This document shows, piece after piece, positions 1 through 5,654 of a stretch of 5,654 bases of DNA; position 1 is the first letter of the stretch, and each line of letters opens with the position of its first letter. A model generated the notes under the pieces. The model saw nothing but the letters and a program-made list of their open reading frames with translations. It had not been told where the DNA came from and did not search any database. The stretch spans positions 1-5,654 of the forward strand of contig CANJDY010000193.1 in the NCBI GenBank assembly GCA_947472635.1, in the 5' to 3' direction. This DNA is from Chitinophagaceae bacterium (GTDB lineage Bacteria > Bacteroidota > Bacteroidia > Chitinophagales > Chitinophagaceae). Position numbers and translations under genes: made by a program.

Positions 1-116
1 AAAAAAGAGACTACCGCAATTTTGCCAGCCTTTATAAATAACCGGTAATAGATTCCCTCACTATTAAATCACTTGCTCAGTTAAGCGCCTCAAAAGAAAA
101 TGATTCCTAGACTTAA
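1..116. other. Left-edge non-coding stretch
   Basis: No coding region that I can support lies here on either strand. The stretch is AT-rich with frequent stops, and I found no convincing hairpin terminator, tRNA or repeat. It probably separates an upstream gene outside the window from the aspartate kinase gene. Confidence 0.5.
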
Positions 117-148
117 TTTCAGATTGCCAATTTTAGAATTTAGCTTTG
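117..148 (+). promoter_or_regulatory. Putative Bacteroidota-type promoter of the aspartate kinase gene
   Basis: The -7 box TAGCTTTG at 141-148 matches the Bacteroidota consensus TAnnTTTG exactly. A TTTC at 117-120 lies 20 bases upstream and resembles the -33 element TTTG at the usual spacing. Transcription would begin near 154-156, giving a 5' leader of about 57 bases before the ATG at 212. This placement also argues against translation starting at the in-frame TTG at 146, which lies inside the -7 box. The consensus is established knowledge; its use here is inference. Confidence 0.5.
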
Positions 149-154
149 CAAAGC
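143..154. repeat. Perfect 12-bp palindrome over the -7 box
   Basis: GCTTTGCAAAGC is its own reverse complement across all 12 bases. It covers most of the -7 box (141-148) and reaches the predicted transcription start. A palindrome in this position could be an operator for a dimeric regulator, or it may be chance, since half of it is the promoter consensus itself. No second copy was noticed elsewhere in the window. Confidence 0.4.
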
Positions 155-211
155 AAAAATAACAATGAAAAAAATGCGTCTATTCACTTAGGTTGTAAAA
201 TATTATCATCA

Positions 212-1486
212 ATGAAGGTTTTTAAATTTGGCGGAGCAAGTATCAATAGCATCGAAAGGGTTCAACAGGTAGCTAGCATCATTGAGCAGCATAGGGGTGA
301 AAAATTGTTACTCATTTTTTCAGCCATGGGTAAAGTTACTAATGAACTTGAGAAAGTAGCCTCCTCGTTTTATTCCGGTAACAAGGAAGAAGCCCTTTCC
401 CTATTCTACCAAATAAAAGAAAAACATCTAGACTTTGCTTTGCAGCTAACCAATCATCCCATTAATGAGCTGTCGAATATTTTCACAGAAGTAGAATGGC
501 TGCTTCATGATAAACCGGTAAGAGACTATGATTATTATTACGACCAAATTGTTTGCTGTGGAGAACTGCTGAGTACCGCCATTGTTAGTGAGTACCTCAA
601 TACCGTCAATTGTAAGAACCAATGGCTCGATGTTAGAGACATCGTAAGAACGGATGATAATTTCAGGGAAGCCAATATTGACTGGGACTTCACACAGCAA
701 AAGGTGGAAGAAATGATTCGACCTTTGTTCAGCAACAATGATATTTTGATTACACAAGGCTTCATCGGCGCTACGGATGAAAATGAAAGTACCACACTTG
801 GTAGGGAGGGGAGTGACTATAGCGCTGCAATTTTTGCCAATATGCTGGATGCAGAAAGTCAAACCATTTGGAAAGATGTAGAAGGAGTAATGAATGCAGA
901 CCCCAAACTATTTCCAGCCGCCGAAATCATTGACAGCCTTAGCTATTTGGAGGTAATTGAAATGGCCTATTACGGTGCACAGGTAATACACCCAAAAACC
1001 ATTAAGCCGCTTCAAAACAAAGCAATTCCGCTGCATGTAAAATGTTTTTTAAAACCTGATCTGCCTGGAACTGTCATCAGTAACCAACCCGTTCATCAAC
1101 TGCCCCCAATTATTGTAATAAAGAACAAGCAGGTGTTGATGCAGGTTAGTTCGCGCGACTTTTCCTTTGTTGAAGATGATTTGGTAGCCAAACTCCATAC
1201 CCTACTGTTGGAAAATAAGATTAGGCCAAGCCTATCACAAAATGGAGCCATCAGCCTACTTTTTTGCCTAGATGATCAACCCGAAAAAATTGAAAAGCTG
1301 GCACTTGCAGCGAGTGAATTTTTTGATGTTCAGATAGAGAAAAATTGTTCATTACTCACCATCCGGCATTACAATGAAACGACCATTCAACAATTAACAG
1401 CGGGTAGAGAGCAATTATTGAGTCAAAAAACAAAAGAAACTTTTCAGGTTTTGTTAAAAGATCTTTTAACGAACGTAAAAGGCTAA
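212..1486 (+). CDS. lysC: Aspartate kinase (monofunctional, ACT-domain regulated)
   Basis: This enzyme phosphorylates L-aspartate with ATP to 4-phospho-aspartate, the first step to lysine/diaminopimelate, threonine and methionine, in the cytoplasm. The 424-residue protein shows the amino-acid kinase fold: KFGGAS at 5-10, CCGELLS at 115-121, TTLGREGSDYSA at 194-205 (usual form GRGGSDYTA), WKDVEGVMNADP at 220-231, and EMAYYGAQVIHPKTI at 250-264. A C-terminal ACT pair spans about 300-424, with SSRDFSF at 313-319, SQNGAIS at 342-348 and LLTIRHYNE at 381-389. There is no fused homoserine dehydrogenase. I chose the ATG at 212 because it sits directly before the conserved KVFKFGG; the frame is open back to a TTG at 146, but that lies in the predicted promoter. 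No Shine-Dalgarno is evident. The stop overlaps the stop of the convergent transpeptidase gene by 4 bp. The enzyme identity is sure; the symbol is generic, since I cannot tell which end product inhibits it. Confidence 0.95.
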   Translation: MKVFKFGGASINSIERVQQVASIIEQHRGEKLLLIFSAMGKVTNELEKVASSFYSGNKEEALSLFYQIKEKHLDFALQLTNHPINELSNIFTEVEWLLHDKPVRDYDYYYDQIVCCGELLSTAIVSEYLNTVNCKNQWLDVRDIVRTDDNFREANIDWDFTQQKVEEMIRPLFSNNDILITQGFIGATDENESTTLGREGSDYSAAIFANMLDAESQTIWKDVEGVMNADPKLFPAAEIIDSLSYLEVIEMAYYGAQVIHPKTIKPLQNKAIPLHVKCFLKPDLPGTVISNQPVHQLPPIIVIKNKQVLMQVSSRDFSFVEDDLVAKLHTLLLENKIRPSLSQNGAISLLFCLDDQPEKIEKLALAASEFFDVQIEKNCSLLTIRHYNETTIQQLTAGREQLLSQKTKETFQVLLKDLLTNVKG

Positions 1487-2250
1487 TTGATAATATATTG
1501 CCCCTGCTTATTGACTAAAATAACGGGCAATTGTTTCTTTGTTTCAAAATAATCAAATGCTGATTTTAATGTTCCCGAAAAAAGCTTCAAAGGGATATTA
1601 TCTTTGGTAGCCAGTGCGAGATACTCAACTGATTTTTTAACATTGTACTTCACTGGAAACACATGCACCGGAATAAAATCTTGGCCCAGTTCTTTTACCT
1701 GTGATGCAAGTATATACAATTCTTCAATAGGAAAATCGCTGATGGGGATACAACCGGTAGAAACACAGCTGCCATGGATATAAATGCTATTTCCAGGACG
1801 ATAAGAATCGCTCAGTAATTTATCAGAAGCATTGGGGTAATTTAAACCCAATGCCAAATGGTAGTTGCTACTAGGGTTAAATTCGTTGATATAATAAAAA
1901 CCCTCCGGCACCTGGTAATCACCTTCCATCCGCTTTGGTCCCATGGTGCCACTTTGCATACAAATCTTATATGCCTTAAACAGTTTAAATGCAGCCTTGG
2001 CATCTTCTTTAACCCACACTTCCAACTGCCTGTCATACTTAAAACTGCGTAAATAAATTTGTTGCGGTGGCCACTGTAGCTTCTTTTCTTCAAACTGCTT
2101 TTTAAGAGAATCTTCTGCTTTTGAAAATAGTTCGCCCTGCTTTCCAGAAAATTTAGCGTAGTTGATAAAAGAGGTTTGTGAATACAACACAATGGTAGGG
2201 CTGCATAAAAAACAAGTCATCAGTAAAAAAAGTAGTCCCCGGATATTCAT
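1483..2250 (-). CDS. L,D-transpeptidase, YkuD family, YafK-like, secreted
   Basis: Enzymes of this family use a catalytic cysteine to cut a peptidoglycan tetrapeptide stem and form a 3-3 cross-link, or to attach or release a protein on the wall; some YafK relatives act as amidases on such links. The 255-residue protein starts with a Sec-type signal peptide: basic n-region MNIR, hydrophobic stretch at 5-22, likely cleavage near SQ at 24-25. No valid lipobox precedes either Cys13 or Cys16. The YkuD domain spans about 75-200, with VPEGFYYINEFNP at 114-126 and the active-site block IHGSCVSTGCIP at 158-169. His159 and Cys167 are the likely catalytic residues; Cys162 is a second cysteine in the block. 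The tail after 200 is unrecognised. The ATG at 2250 is chosen because it supplies the signal n-region; no Shine-Dalgarno is seen. It converges on the aspartate kinase gene. The family is confident; the exact substrate is unknown. Confidence 0.9.
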   Translation of the reverse strand: MNIRGLLFLLMTCFLCSPTIVLYSQTSFINYAKFSGKQGELFSKAEDSLKKQFEEKKLQWPPQQIYLRSFKYDRQLEVWVKEDAKAAFKLFKAYKICMQSGTMGPKRMEGDYQVPEGFYYINEFNPSSNYHLALGLNYPNASDKLLSDSYRPGNSIYIHGSCVSTGCIPISDFPIEELYILASQVKELGQDFIPVHVFPVKYNVKKSVEYLALATKDNIPLKLFSGTLKSAFDYFETKKQLPVILVNKQGQYIIN

Positions 2251-2603
2251 TATCTATAAAATTGGAATAACACCAATTAAACGTAAAAATAGGAATTTTA
2301 TTGAAATTGGAGATGTTAAAAGAGAATTTTAGCCCTTGATGGTAATTCACACAATGCGAAATTACAGGCGAGTAGTAATGGGTATTTTTAAATCGCGGAT
2401 ACAGCATCTCTTACTGCCCTAATTTATGTGAAGCAGCCTGGAGTGGCACTACGTTCTAAAAAGGCTTATGATTTCAATAAAAGCCCCCAGGTATTTACCT
2501 ATTAGGAAGCCCCTATATTTTAAACGCTGCCCATTAAAGAGAAATTCAAATAAAAGGCTGGTCGAAACCAAAGAAAAAAGCACCGATACAAGGGAATTTT
2601 CAT
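2251..2603. other. Divergent intergenic region, no gene supported
   Basis: This 353-base gap lies between the starts of the transpeptidase (-) and purK (+), so it should hold both promoters. I see no exact TAnnTTTG box. The nearest forms are TATATTTT at 2514-2521 (+), with TTTA at 2494-2497 spaced 16 bases upstream, and TATTTTTA on the minus strand at 2284-2291 without a good -33 element. Small features include a short hairpin AGGTA/TACCT at 2489-2500 and a direct repeat AAGCCCC at 2481-2487 and 2507-2513. Only tiny open frames exist, for example 22 codons from an ATG at 2354. No tRNA or riboswitch fold was recognised. Confidence 0.5.
2590..2596 (+). promoter_or_regulatory. Possible ribosome binding site supporting the purK ATG at 2604
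   Basis: AAGGGAA ends 7 bases before the ATG at 2604 and resembles a Shine-Dalgarno sequence, which the other starts in this window lack. It matters because it favours the early start and therefore the extended N-terminus of PurK. Bacteroidota often initiate without such a motif, so this is modest support only. Confidence 0.4.
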
Positions 2604-3863
2604 ATGCTTCAGTTACTTTCGCAATGCAACAATTTTTCACACCATAAATTTAAAGATTTGGAAAAGTTTTCCGACTCCTCCTCTCTTCCTAACAATTCTC
2701 CTTCTACCCCCTCGGCTAGCAAAGGTTCACCTGGCCAAATCAAGGCAGGTATACTGGGCGGAGGACAACTGGGTAGGATGCTACTGCAGGCCGCAGCCAA
2801 TTATCCCGTCGAGACCTTTGTGATGGAGAACGATAATGAATGTCCAGCAGCCCATCTTTGCCACCATTTTACCAAAGGTGATATAACTAATTTTAATGAT
2901 GTATATAATTTCGGCAAAGGCTTAGATGTTCTCACCATTGAAATAGAAAGTGTAAATGAGGATGCACTTGAAAAACTACAAGGAGAAGGCGTAAAGATTT
3001 ATCCCAATCCGGCGGCTTTAAGAATAATAAAAGACAAGATTTTACAAAAGCAATTTTACAAAGACTCCGAAATTCCTAGCAGTGATTTTATTATCACTCA
3101 AACCAGGGAACAACTAGATCAACTAGAATATTTTTTACCTGCAGTACATAAACTGGGTAAGGGTGGCTACGATGGAAAAGGGGTTCAAATCATTCAAACA
3201 AAAGATGATTTAAAAAAAGGCTTTGATGGTCCTGCTGTTTTGGAAAAAATGGTGACCATCAAAAAAGAGATTGCCGTTATGATTGCGGTCAACGAAAAAG
3301 GTGAAATAGCTGTATATCCTGCGGTAGATATGGTCTTTGACCAAAAACTGAATTTATTGGAGTACCAGGTTAGCCCTGCCACCCTTTCAGAAAAAACAAT
3401 GTGGAAAGTAGAGGCCATTGCCCTGAAAGTAGTGAAGGAATTGAAAACTGCGGGAATTTTTGCAGTAGAACTTTTTATAGACACAGACGACCAGGTATTT
3501 GTAAACGAAACGGCCCCGAGGGTACACAATAGCGGCCATCACACCATTGAAGCCAACTTTTCTTCTCAATTTGATATGTTGTGGAGGGTAATGTTAGGAT
3601 ACCCTTTAGGATGTACAGACCATATATTACCCGCAGCGATCGTAAATCTGGTGGGTGCTGAAGGATTTAGCGGCCCCGCAGTATACGAAGGACTGGAGGA
3701 GATTCTCCAGCTAGAGAATGTTTTTGTGCATATTTATGGCAAAAAAGAAACTAGGCCAGGGCGCAAAATGGGGCATGTTACTATACTTAGTAAAGAAAAA
3801 CAGGAACTCATTCACCAGGCAAACCGTATAAAATACACATTGTTGGTAAAGGCCCGTTCATAA
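2604..3863 (+). CDS. purK: PurK, N5-carboxyaminoimidazole ribonucleotide synthetase
   Basis: PurK uses ATP and bicarbonate to carboxylate AIR to N5-CAIR in de novo purine synthesis; PurE then converts this to CAIR. The protein has 419 residues. The pre-ATP-grasp loop ILGGGQLGRM is at 50-59, TIEIESVN at 111-118, the ATP-grasp glycine loop KGGYDGKG at 186-193, the adenine-side strand VLEKMV at 212-217, metal and substrate residues in VNETAPRVHNSGHHT at 300-314, SQFDMLWR at 321-328, and the C-terminal YGKKETRPGRKMGHVTI at 378-394. The core from about 46 onward matches the usual family size of about 370; residues 1-45 are an extra segment rich in Ser, Pro and Asn. No ATG, GTG or nearby TTG gives the usual short start; the alternatives are ATG 2604 (taken, possible Shine-Dalgarno) and TTG 2658. 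purE is not in the window. No terminator hairpin follows. The function is sure; the exact start is less so. Confidence 0.95.
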   Translation: MLQLLSQCNNFSHHKFKDLEKFSDSSSLPNNSPSTPSASKGSPGQIKAGILGGGQLGRMLLQAAANYPVETFVMENDNECPAAHLCHHFTKGDITNFNDVYNFGKGLDVLTIEIESVNEDALEKLQGEGVKIYPNPAALRIIKDKILQKQFYKDSEIPSSDFIITQTREQLDQLEYFLPAVHKLGKGGYDGKGVQIIQTKDDLKKGFDGPAVLEKMVTIKKEIAVMIAVNEKGEIAVYPAVDMVFDQKLNLLEYQVSPATLSEKTMWKVEAIALKVVKELKTAGIFAVELFIDTDDQVFVNETAPRVHNSGHHTIEANFSSQFDMLWRVMLGYPLGCTDHILPAAIVNLVGAEGFSGPAVYEGLEEILQLENVFVHIYGKKETRPGRKMGHVTILSKEKQELIHQANRIKYTLLVKARS

Positions 3864-3871
3864 TTTATAAT

Positions 3872-3901
3872 TTTCTGCTAAGCCATTTCACCTTACTTTT
3901 A
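3872..3901 (+). promoter_or_regulatory. Weak candidate promoter for the efflux operon
   Basis: The 59-base gap between purK and the adaptor gene holds TTTC at 3872-3875 and TACTTTTA at 3894-3901, separated by 18 bases. This is close to the Bacteroidota TTTG / TAnnTTTG pattern but mismatched at the last base of both boxes. An equally weak alternative is TAATTTTC at 3868-3875. The efflux genes may instead be read through from purK, because no terminator is visible. Confidence 0.22.
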
Positions 3902-3922
3902 AACATTAAAATAAACAATAAA

Positions 3923-4978
3923 ATGAGGTTGAAATTGAATTACAGTACCTATTGCTTTTTTTTGGCAGTATTTTTTATAAGCTGCTCTAGTGCTGAAAAA
4001 AAAACAGACAGCCCAAAGTCTCCAGCAAACAAATTAATGAAGGCAGATGGCTATATAGTCACCCCTCAAATCCTTTCCCAAGACATTGAAGTAGCTGGAA
4101 GTCTGCTGGCTGCTGAAGAGGTGGAACTACACCCTGAAGTTGCTGGAAGAGTAACAGAAGTATTTTTTAAAGAAGGTTCGAATGTTACACAAGGAAGTGT
4201 TTTATTGAAAATATATGATGCCGATTTGCAAGCACAACTACTAAAATTACAAGTACAACTTACCACTGCCGAACAAACGGCAGATCGCTTTGCCGCATTA
4301 TTAAAAATAAATGGGGTCAGCCAGCAAGAATATGATTTAAATATATTGGTAGTAAACAACATCAAAGCAGATATTAATATTATACGCACCGATATTGCAA
4401 AAACTTCTTTAAGAGCGCCCTTCAGTGGAAAAATGGGAATGACCACTATCACCAAAGGTGCGTACGTTTCCCCTCAAACAATCATTACCAGCTTGCGAAA
4501 GTTGAGCCAACTTAAAGTGGAATTTACCGTGCCAGCAAAATACGGCCCAAAGATGAAAGTTGGAAATGCTATTCAATTTACCATTGAAAATAATCCGCAT
4601 ATTTTTAAGGCGAAAATCTATGCCACGGAAAATACGATTGCTGAGGAAACACTAAGCCTTCAGGTAAAAGCATTGGTCGAAAAAATTGATCCCTTAATGA
4701 TTGCAGGTGGATTTGTAAAAGTACAAATCCCACTAGGTGCAAATGATGCAGCAATTATGATACCTACGCAAGCCATCATTCCTCAGGCAAGGGGAAAAAA
4801 AGTAATGGTACTTAGGGACGGTAAAGCAATGATGGAATCTGTAACCACTGGATTTAGAGATGCAACAAGAGTTGAAATAACCAATGGTTTGGCAGAAGGT
4901 GACACTATTTTAATTACGGGCTTGCTGGCAATAAAAACTGGCAGCAAAGTGAAAATTAATAAAATAATTAAAAACTAA
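3923..4978 (+). CDS. RND efflux periplasmic adaptor (membrane fusion protein), lipoprotein
   Basis: Adaptors of the AcrA/MexA/HlyD type bridge an RND pump in the inner membrane and an outer-membrane channel in the periplasm. The 351-residue protein begins with a lipoprotein signal: basic MRLK, hydrophobic core at about 8-19, and FIS-Cys21 as a lipobox-like site. Residues 22-40 form a polar linker without a clear acidic surface-export signal, which fits inner-membrane anchoring. The first half of the lipoyl/barrel-sandwich domain is at about 64-100 (VELHPEVAGRVTEVFFKEG at 67-85). A short alpha-hairpin follows at about 100-158, then the second lipoyl half TSLRAPFSGKMG at 161-172. Beta-barrel and membrane-proximal domains follow, including IPTQAII at 280-286 and GLAEGDTILITGL at 322-334. 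The length suits the family. The ATG follows an A-rich leader. The gene lies 14 bases before the pump gene, so the two almost surely form an operon. Homopolymers of eight T and nine A lie in the first 82 bases. Confidence 0.93.
   Translation: MRLKLNYSTYCFFLAVFFISCSSAEKKTDSPKSPANKLMKADGYIVTPQILSQDIEVAGSLLAAEEVELHPEVAGRVTEVFFKEGSNVTQGSVLLKIYDADLQAQLLKLQVQLTTAEQTADRFAALLKINGVSQQEYDLNILVVNNIKADINIIRTDIAKTSLRAPFSGKMGMTTITKGAYVSPQTIITSLRKLSQLKVEFTVPAKYGPKMKVGNAIQFTIENNPHIFKAKIYATENTIAEETLSLQVKALVEKIDPLMIAGGFVKVQIPLGANDAAIMIPTQAIIPQARGKKVMVLRDGKAMMESVTTGFRDATRVEITNGLAEGDTILITGLLAIKTGSKVKINKIIKN
3956..4004. repeat. Homopolymer tracts T8, T6 and A9 in the 5' end of the adaptor gene
   Basis: Eight T at 3956-3963, six T at 3971-3976 and nine A at 3996-4004 fall within codons 12-28 of the adaptor. 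They encode part of the hydrophobic signal core and the Glu-Lys-Lys segment just after the lipid-modified cysteine. Tracts of this length are prone to slippage; whether they vary is not visible from one sequence. Confidence 0.6.
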
Positions 4979-4992
4979 ACAGCACTACCCCC

Positions 4993-5654
4993 GTGAATAT
5001 ATCAGAATTAAGTTTGCGCCGGCCAGTAATGGCAATTGTACTAAGCATCATTATTATTTTGTTTGGTGTAATTGGATTCAATTTTTTGGGTGTACGGGAT
5101 TTCCCTGCCATTGACCCTCCTAATATTTCAGTACGTACTTCCTATCCAGGTGCTAATGCGGATATTATAGAATCGCAGATTACCGAACCACTCGAAAAAG
5201 CCATTAACGGTATTGCCGGTGTAAAAAATATTAGCAGCAGTAGCAGTCAGGGAAGCAGTAGTATTAATGTAGAGTTTGAGTTAGGTAATGACCTAGAGTC
5301 TTCAGCTAATGATGTAAGAGATAAGGTATCACAGGCCGTCCGCTCCTTACCTAAAGACCTTGACGCCCCTCCGGTGGTATCCAAGTCAGATGCCAGTAGT
5401 GACTATATTATTTCAATGTCGGTACAAAGCATTACTAAAAATCAACTGGAGGTAACAGAATTTGCCAATAATTATTTGCTGGAACGATTGCAAACCATTC
5501 CTGGGGTTAGTGGAATACAGATATGGGGCGAAAAACAATATGCCATGCGCATCTGGTTCGATATGCCCAAGCTAAGTTCTTATGGATTAACTTCCAATGA
5601 TGTGCAAACAGCCATTCAAAAACAAAATATCGAACTTCCTTCCGGAAAAATCAC
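4993..5654 (+). CDS. RND multidrug efflux transporter, HAE1/AcrB-like (N-terminal part, cut by window end)
   Basis: This is the inner-membrane pump of a tripartite efflux system: it exports drugs or other toxic compounds using the proton gradient, working with the adaptor just upstream. The first 220 residues are visible, about a fifth of a normal pump of just over 1000 residues. They show the N-terminal amphipathic segment NISELSLRRPVMA at 2-14, transmembrane helix 1 at about 13-32, then FLGVRDFPAIDPP at 31-43. The start of the porter domain follows: YPGANADIIESQITEPLEKA at 51-70, SSSSSQGSS at 81-89, SLPKDLDAPPV at 118-128 and LQTIPGVSGIQIWG at 166-179. The start is taken as GTG at 4993 because it precedes the conserved NISELSLRRP; the next ATG at 5029 would delete that segment. 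An in-frame stop lies upstream at 4969-4971. No Shine-Dalgarno is seen, so translation may be coupled to the adaptor. No frameshift occurs in the visible part. Confidence 0.95.
   Translation, partial: MNISELSLRRPVMAIVLSIIIILFGVIGFNFLGVRDFPAIDPPNISVRTSYPGANADIIESQITEPLEKAINGIAGVKNISSSSSQGSSSINVEFELGNDLESSANDVRDKVSQAVRSLPKDLDAPPVVSKSDASSDYIISMSVQSITKNQLEVTEFANNYLLERLQTIPGVSGIQIWGEKQYAMRIWFDMPKLSSYGLTSNDVQTAIQKQNIELPSGKI

Noticed and set aside
100..162. A 20-codon open frame upstream of aspartate kinase, possible attenuator leader peptide
   Set aside because: It lacks a run of Lys, Thr or Met codons, there are no attenuator hairpins, and most of it lies upstream of the predicted transcription start.
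146..211. In-frame upstream extension of aspartate kinase from TTG at 146 (22 extra residues)
   Set aside because: The family starts directly at MKVFKFGG; the TTG lies inside the predicted -7 box, and the extra segment has no recognised motif.
446..862. Minus-strand open frame of 138 codons inside the aspartate kinase gene
   Set aside because: It is fully antisense to a well-conserved enzyme gene and its translation shows no recognisable domain.
2153..2407. Minus-strand open frame of 84 codons overlapping the start of the transpeptidase gene
   Set aside because: It overlaps the signal-peptide region of a real gene in another frame, and its composition is unlike a folded protein.
2555..2575. 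GGTCGAAACC-like sequence resembling a tRNA T-arm
   Set aside because: Only a 4-bp stem forms (TGGT/ACCA), the loop has the wrong size, and no acceptor, D or anticodon arms are present.
2449..2640. Minus-strand open frame of 63 codons in the purK upstream gap, mildly hydrophobic
   Set aside because: It overlaps the purK start and contains no recognised motif; it has no promoter or ribosome-site support. Only conservation in relatives would revive it.
3194..3529. Minus-strand open frame of 111 codons inside purK
   Set aside because: It is the antisense shadow of conserved PurK codons, with no domain of its own.
4066..4455. Minus-strand open frame of 129 codons inside the adaptor gene
   Set aside because: It is a shadow of the lipoyl and hairpin region; the cysteine/serine-rich translation is typical of antisense frames.

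Overview
The window looks like ordinary chromosomal DNA from a Bacteroidota bacterium, most likely near the Chitinophagaceae/Sphingobacteriia. The base composition is AT-rich. Starts mostly lack Shine-Dalgarno sequences and are preceded by A/T-rich leaders, and one start region carries an exact match to the Bacteroidota -7 promoter box (TAnnTTTG). The encoded proteins have the style of that phylum: a stand-alone aspartate kinase with an SRDFSF-type ACT domain, a YafK-like L,D-transpeptidase, and a lipoprotein periplasmic adaptor paired with an HAE1-type RND pump. The assignment rests on recognition of protein style, not on a search.

Layout. Bases 1-211 are a non-coding leader with a good Bacteroidota-type promoter at 117-148, whose -7 box lies inside a perfect 12-bp palindrome. 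Bases 212-1486 (+) encode a monofunctional aspartate kinase. Bases 1483-2250 (-) encode a secreted L,D-transpeptidase (YkuD/YafK type) that converges on the kinase gene; the two coding regions overlap by 4 bp at their stop codons. Bases 2251-2603 are a divergent intergenic region with no gene I can support. Bases 2604-3863 (+) encode PurK (N5-CAIR synthetase) with an unusual N-terminal extension of about 45 residues, rich in Ser, Pro and Asn. After a 59-bp gap, 3923-4978 (+) encodes an RND periplasmic adaptor lipoprotein. Fourteen bases further on, a GTG at 4993 opens an RND inner-membrane transporter that runs off the right edge.

How the genes fit together. The last two genes form an evident efflux operon (adaptor then pump); an outer-membrane channel gene would be expected downstream of the window. 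The aspartate kinase (lysine/threonine/methionine and diaminopimelate supply), the L,D-transpeptidase (peptidoglycan or lipoprotein cross-linking) and PurK (de novo purine synthesis) are single housekeeping genes with no obvious shared operon. I see no mobile element, CRISPR array, tRNA, rRNA or defence system here. I do not find an exciting new system. The points worth a second look are the PurK extension, the promoter palindrome, the overlapping convergent stops and the homopolymer tracts in the adaptor signal-peptide region.
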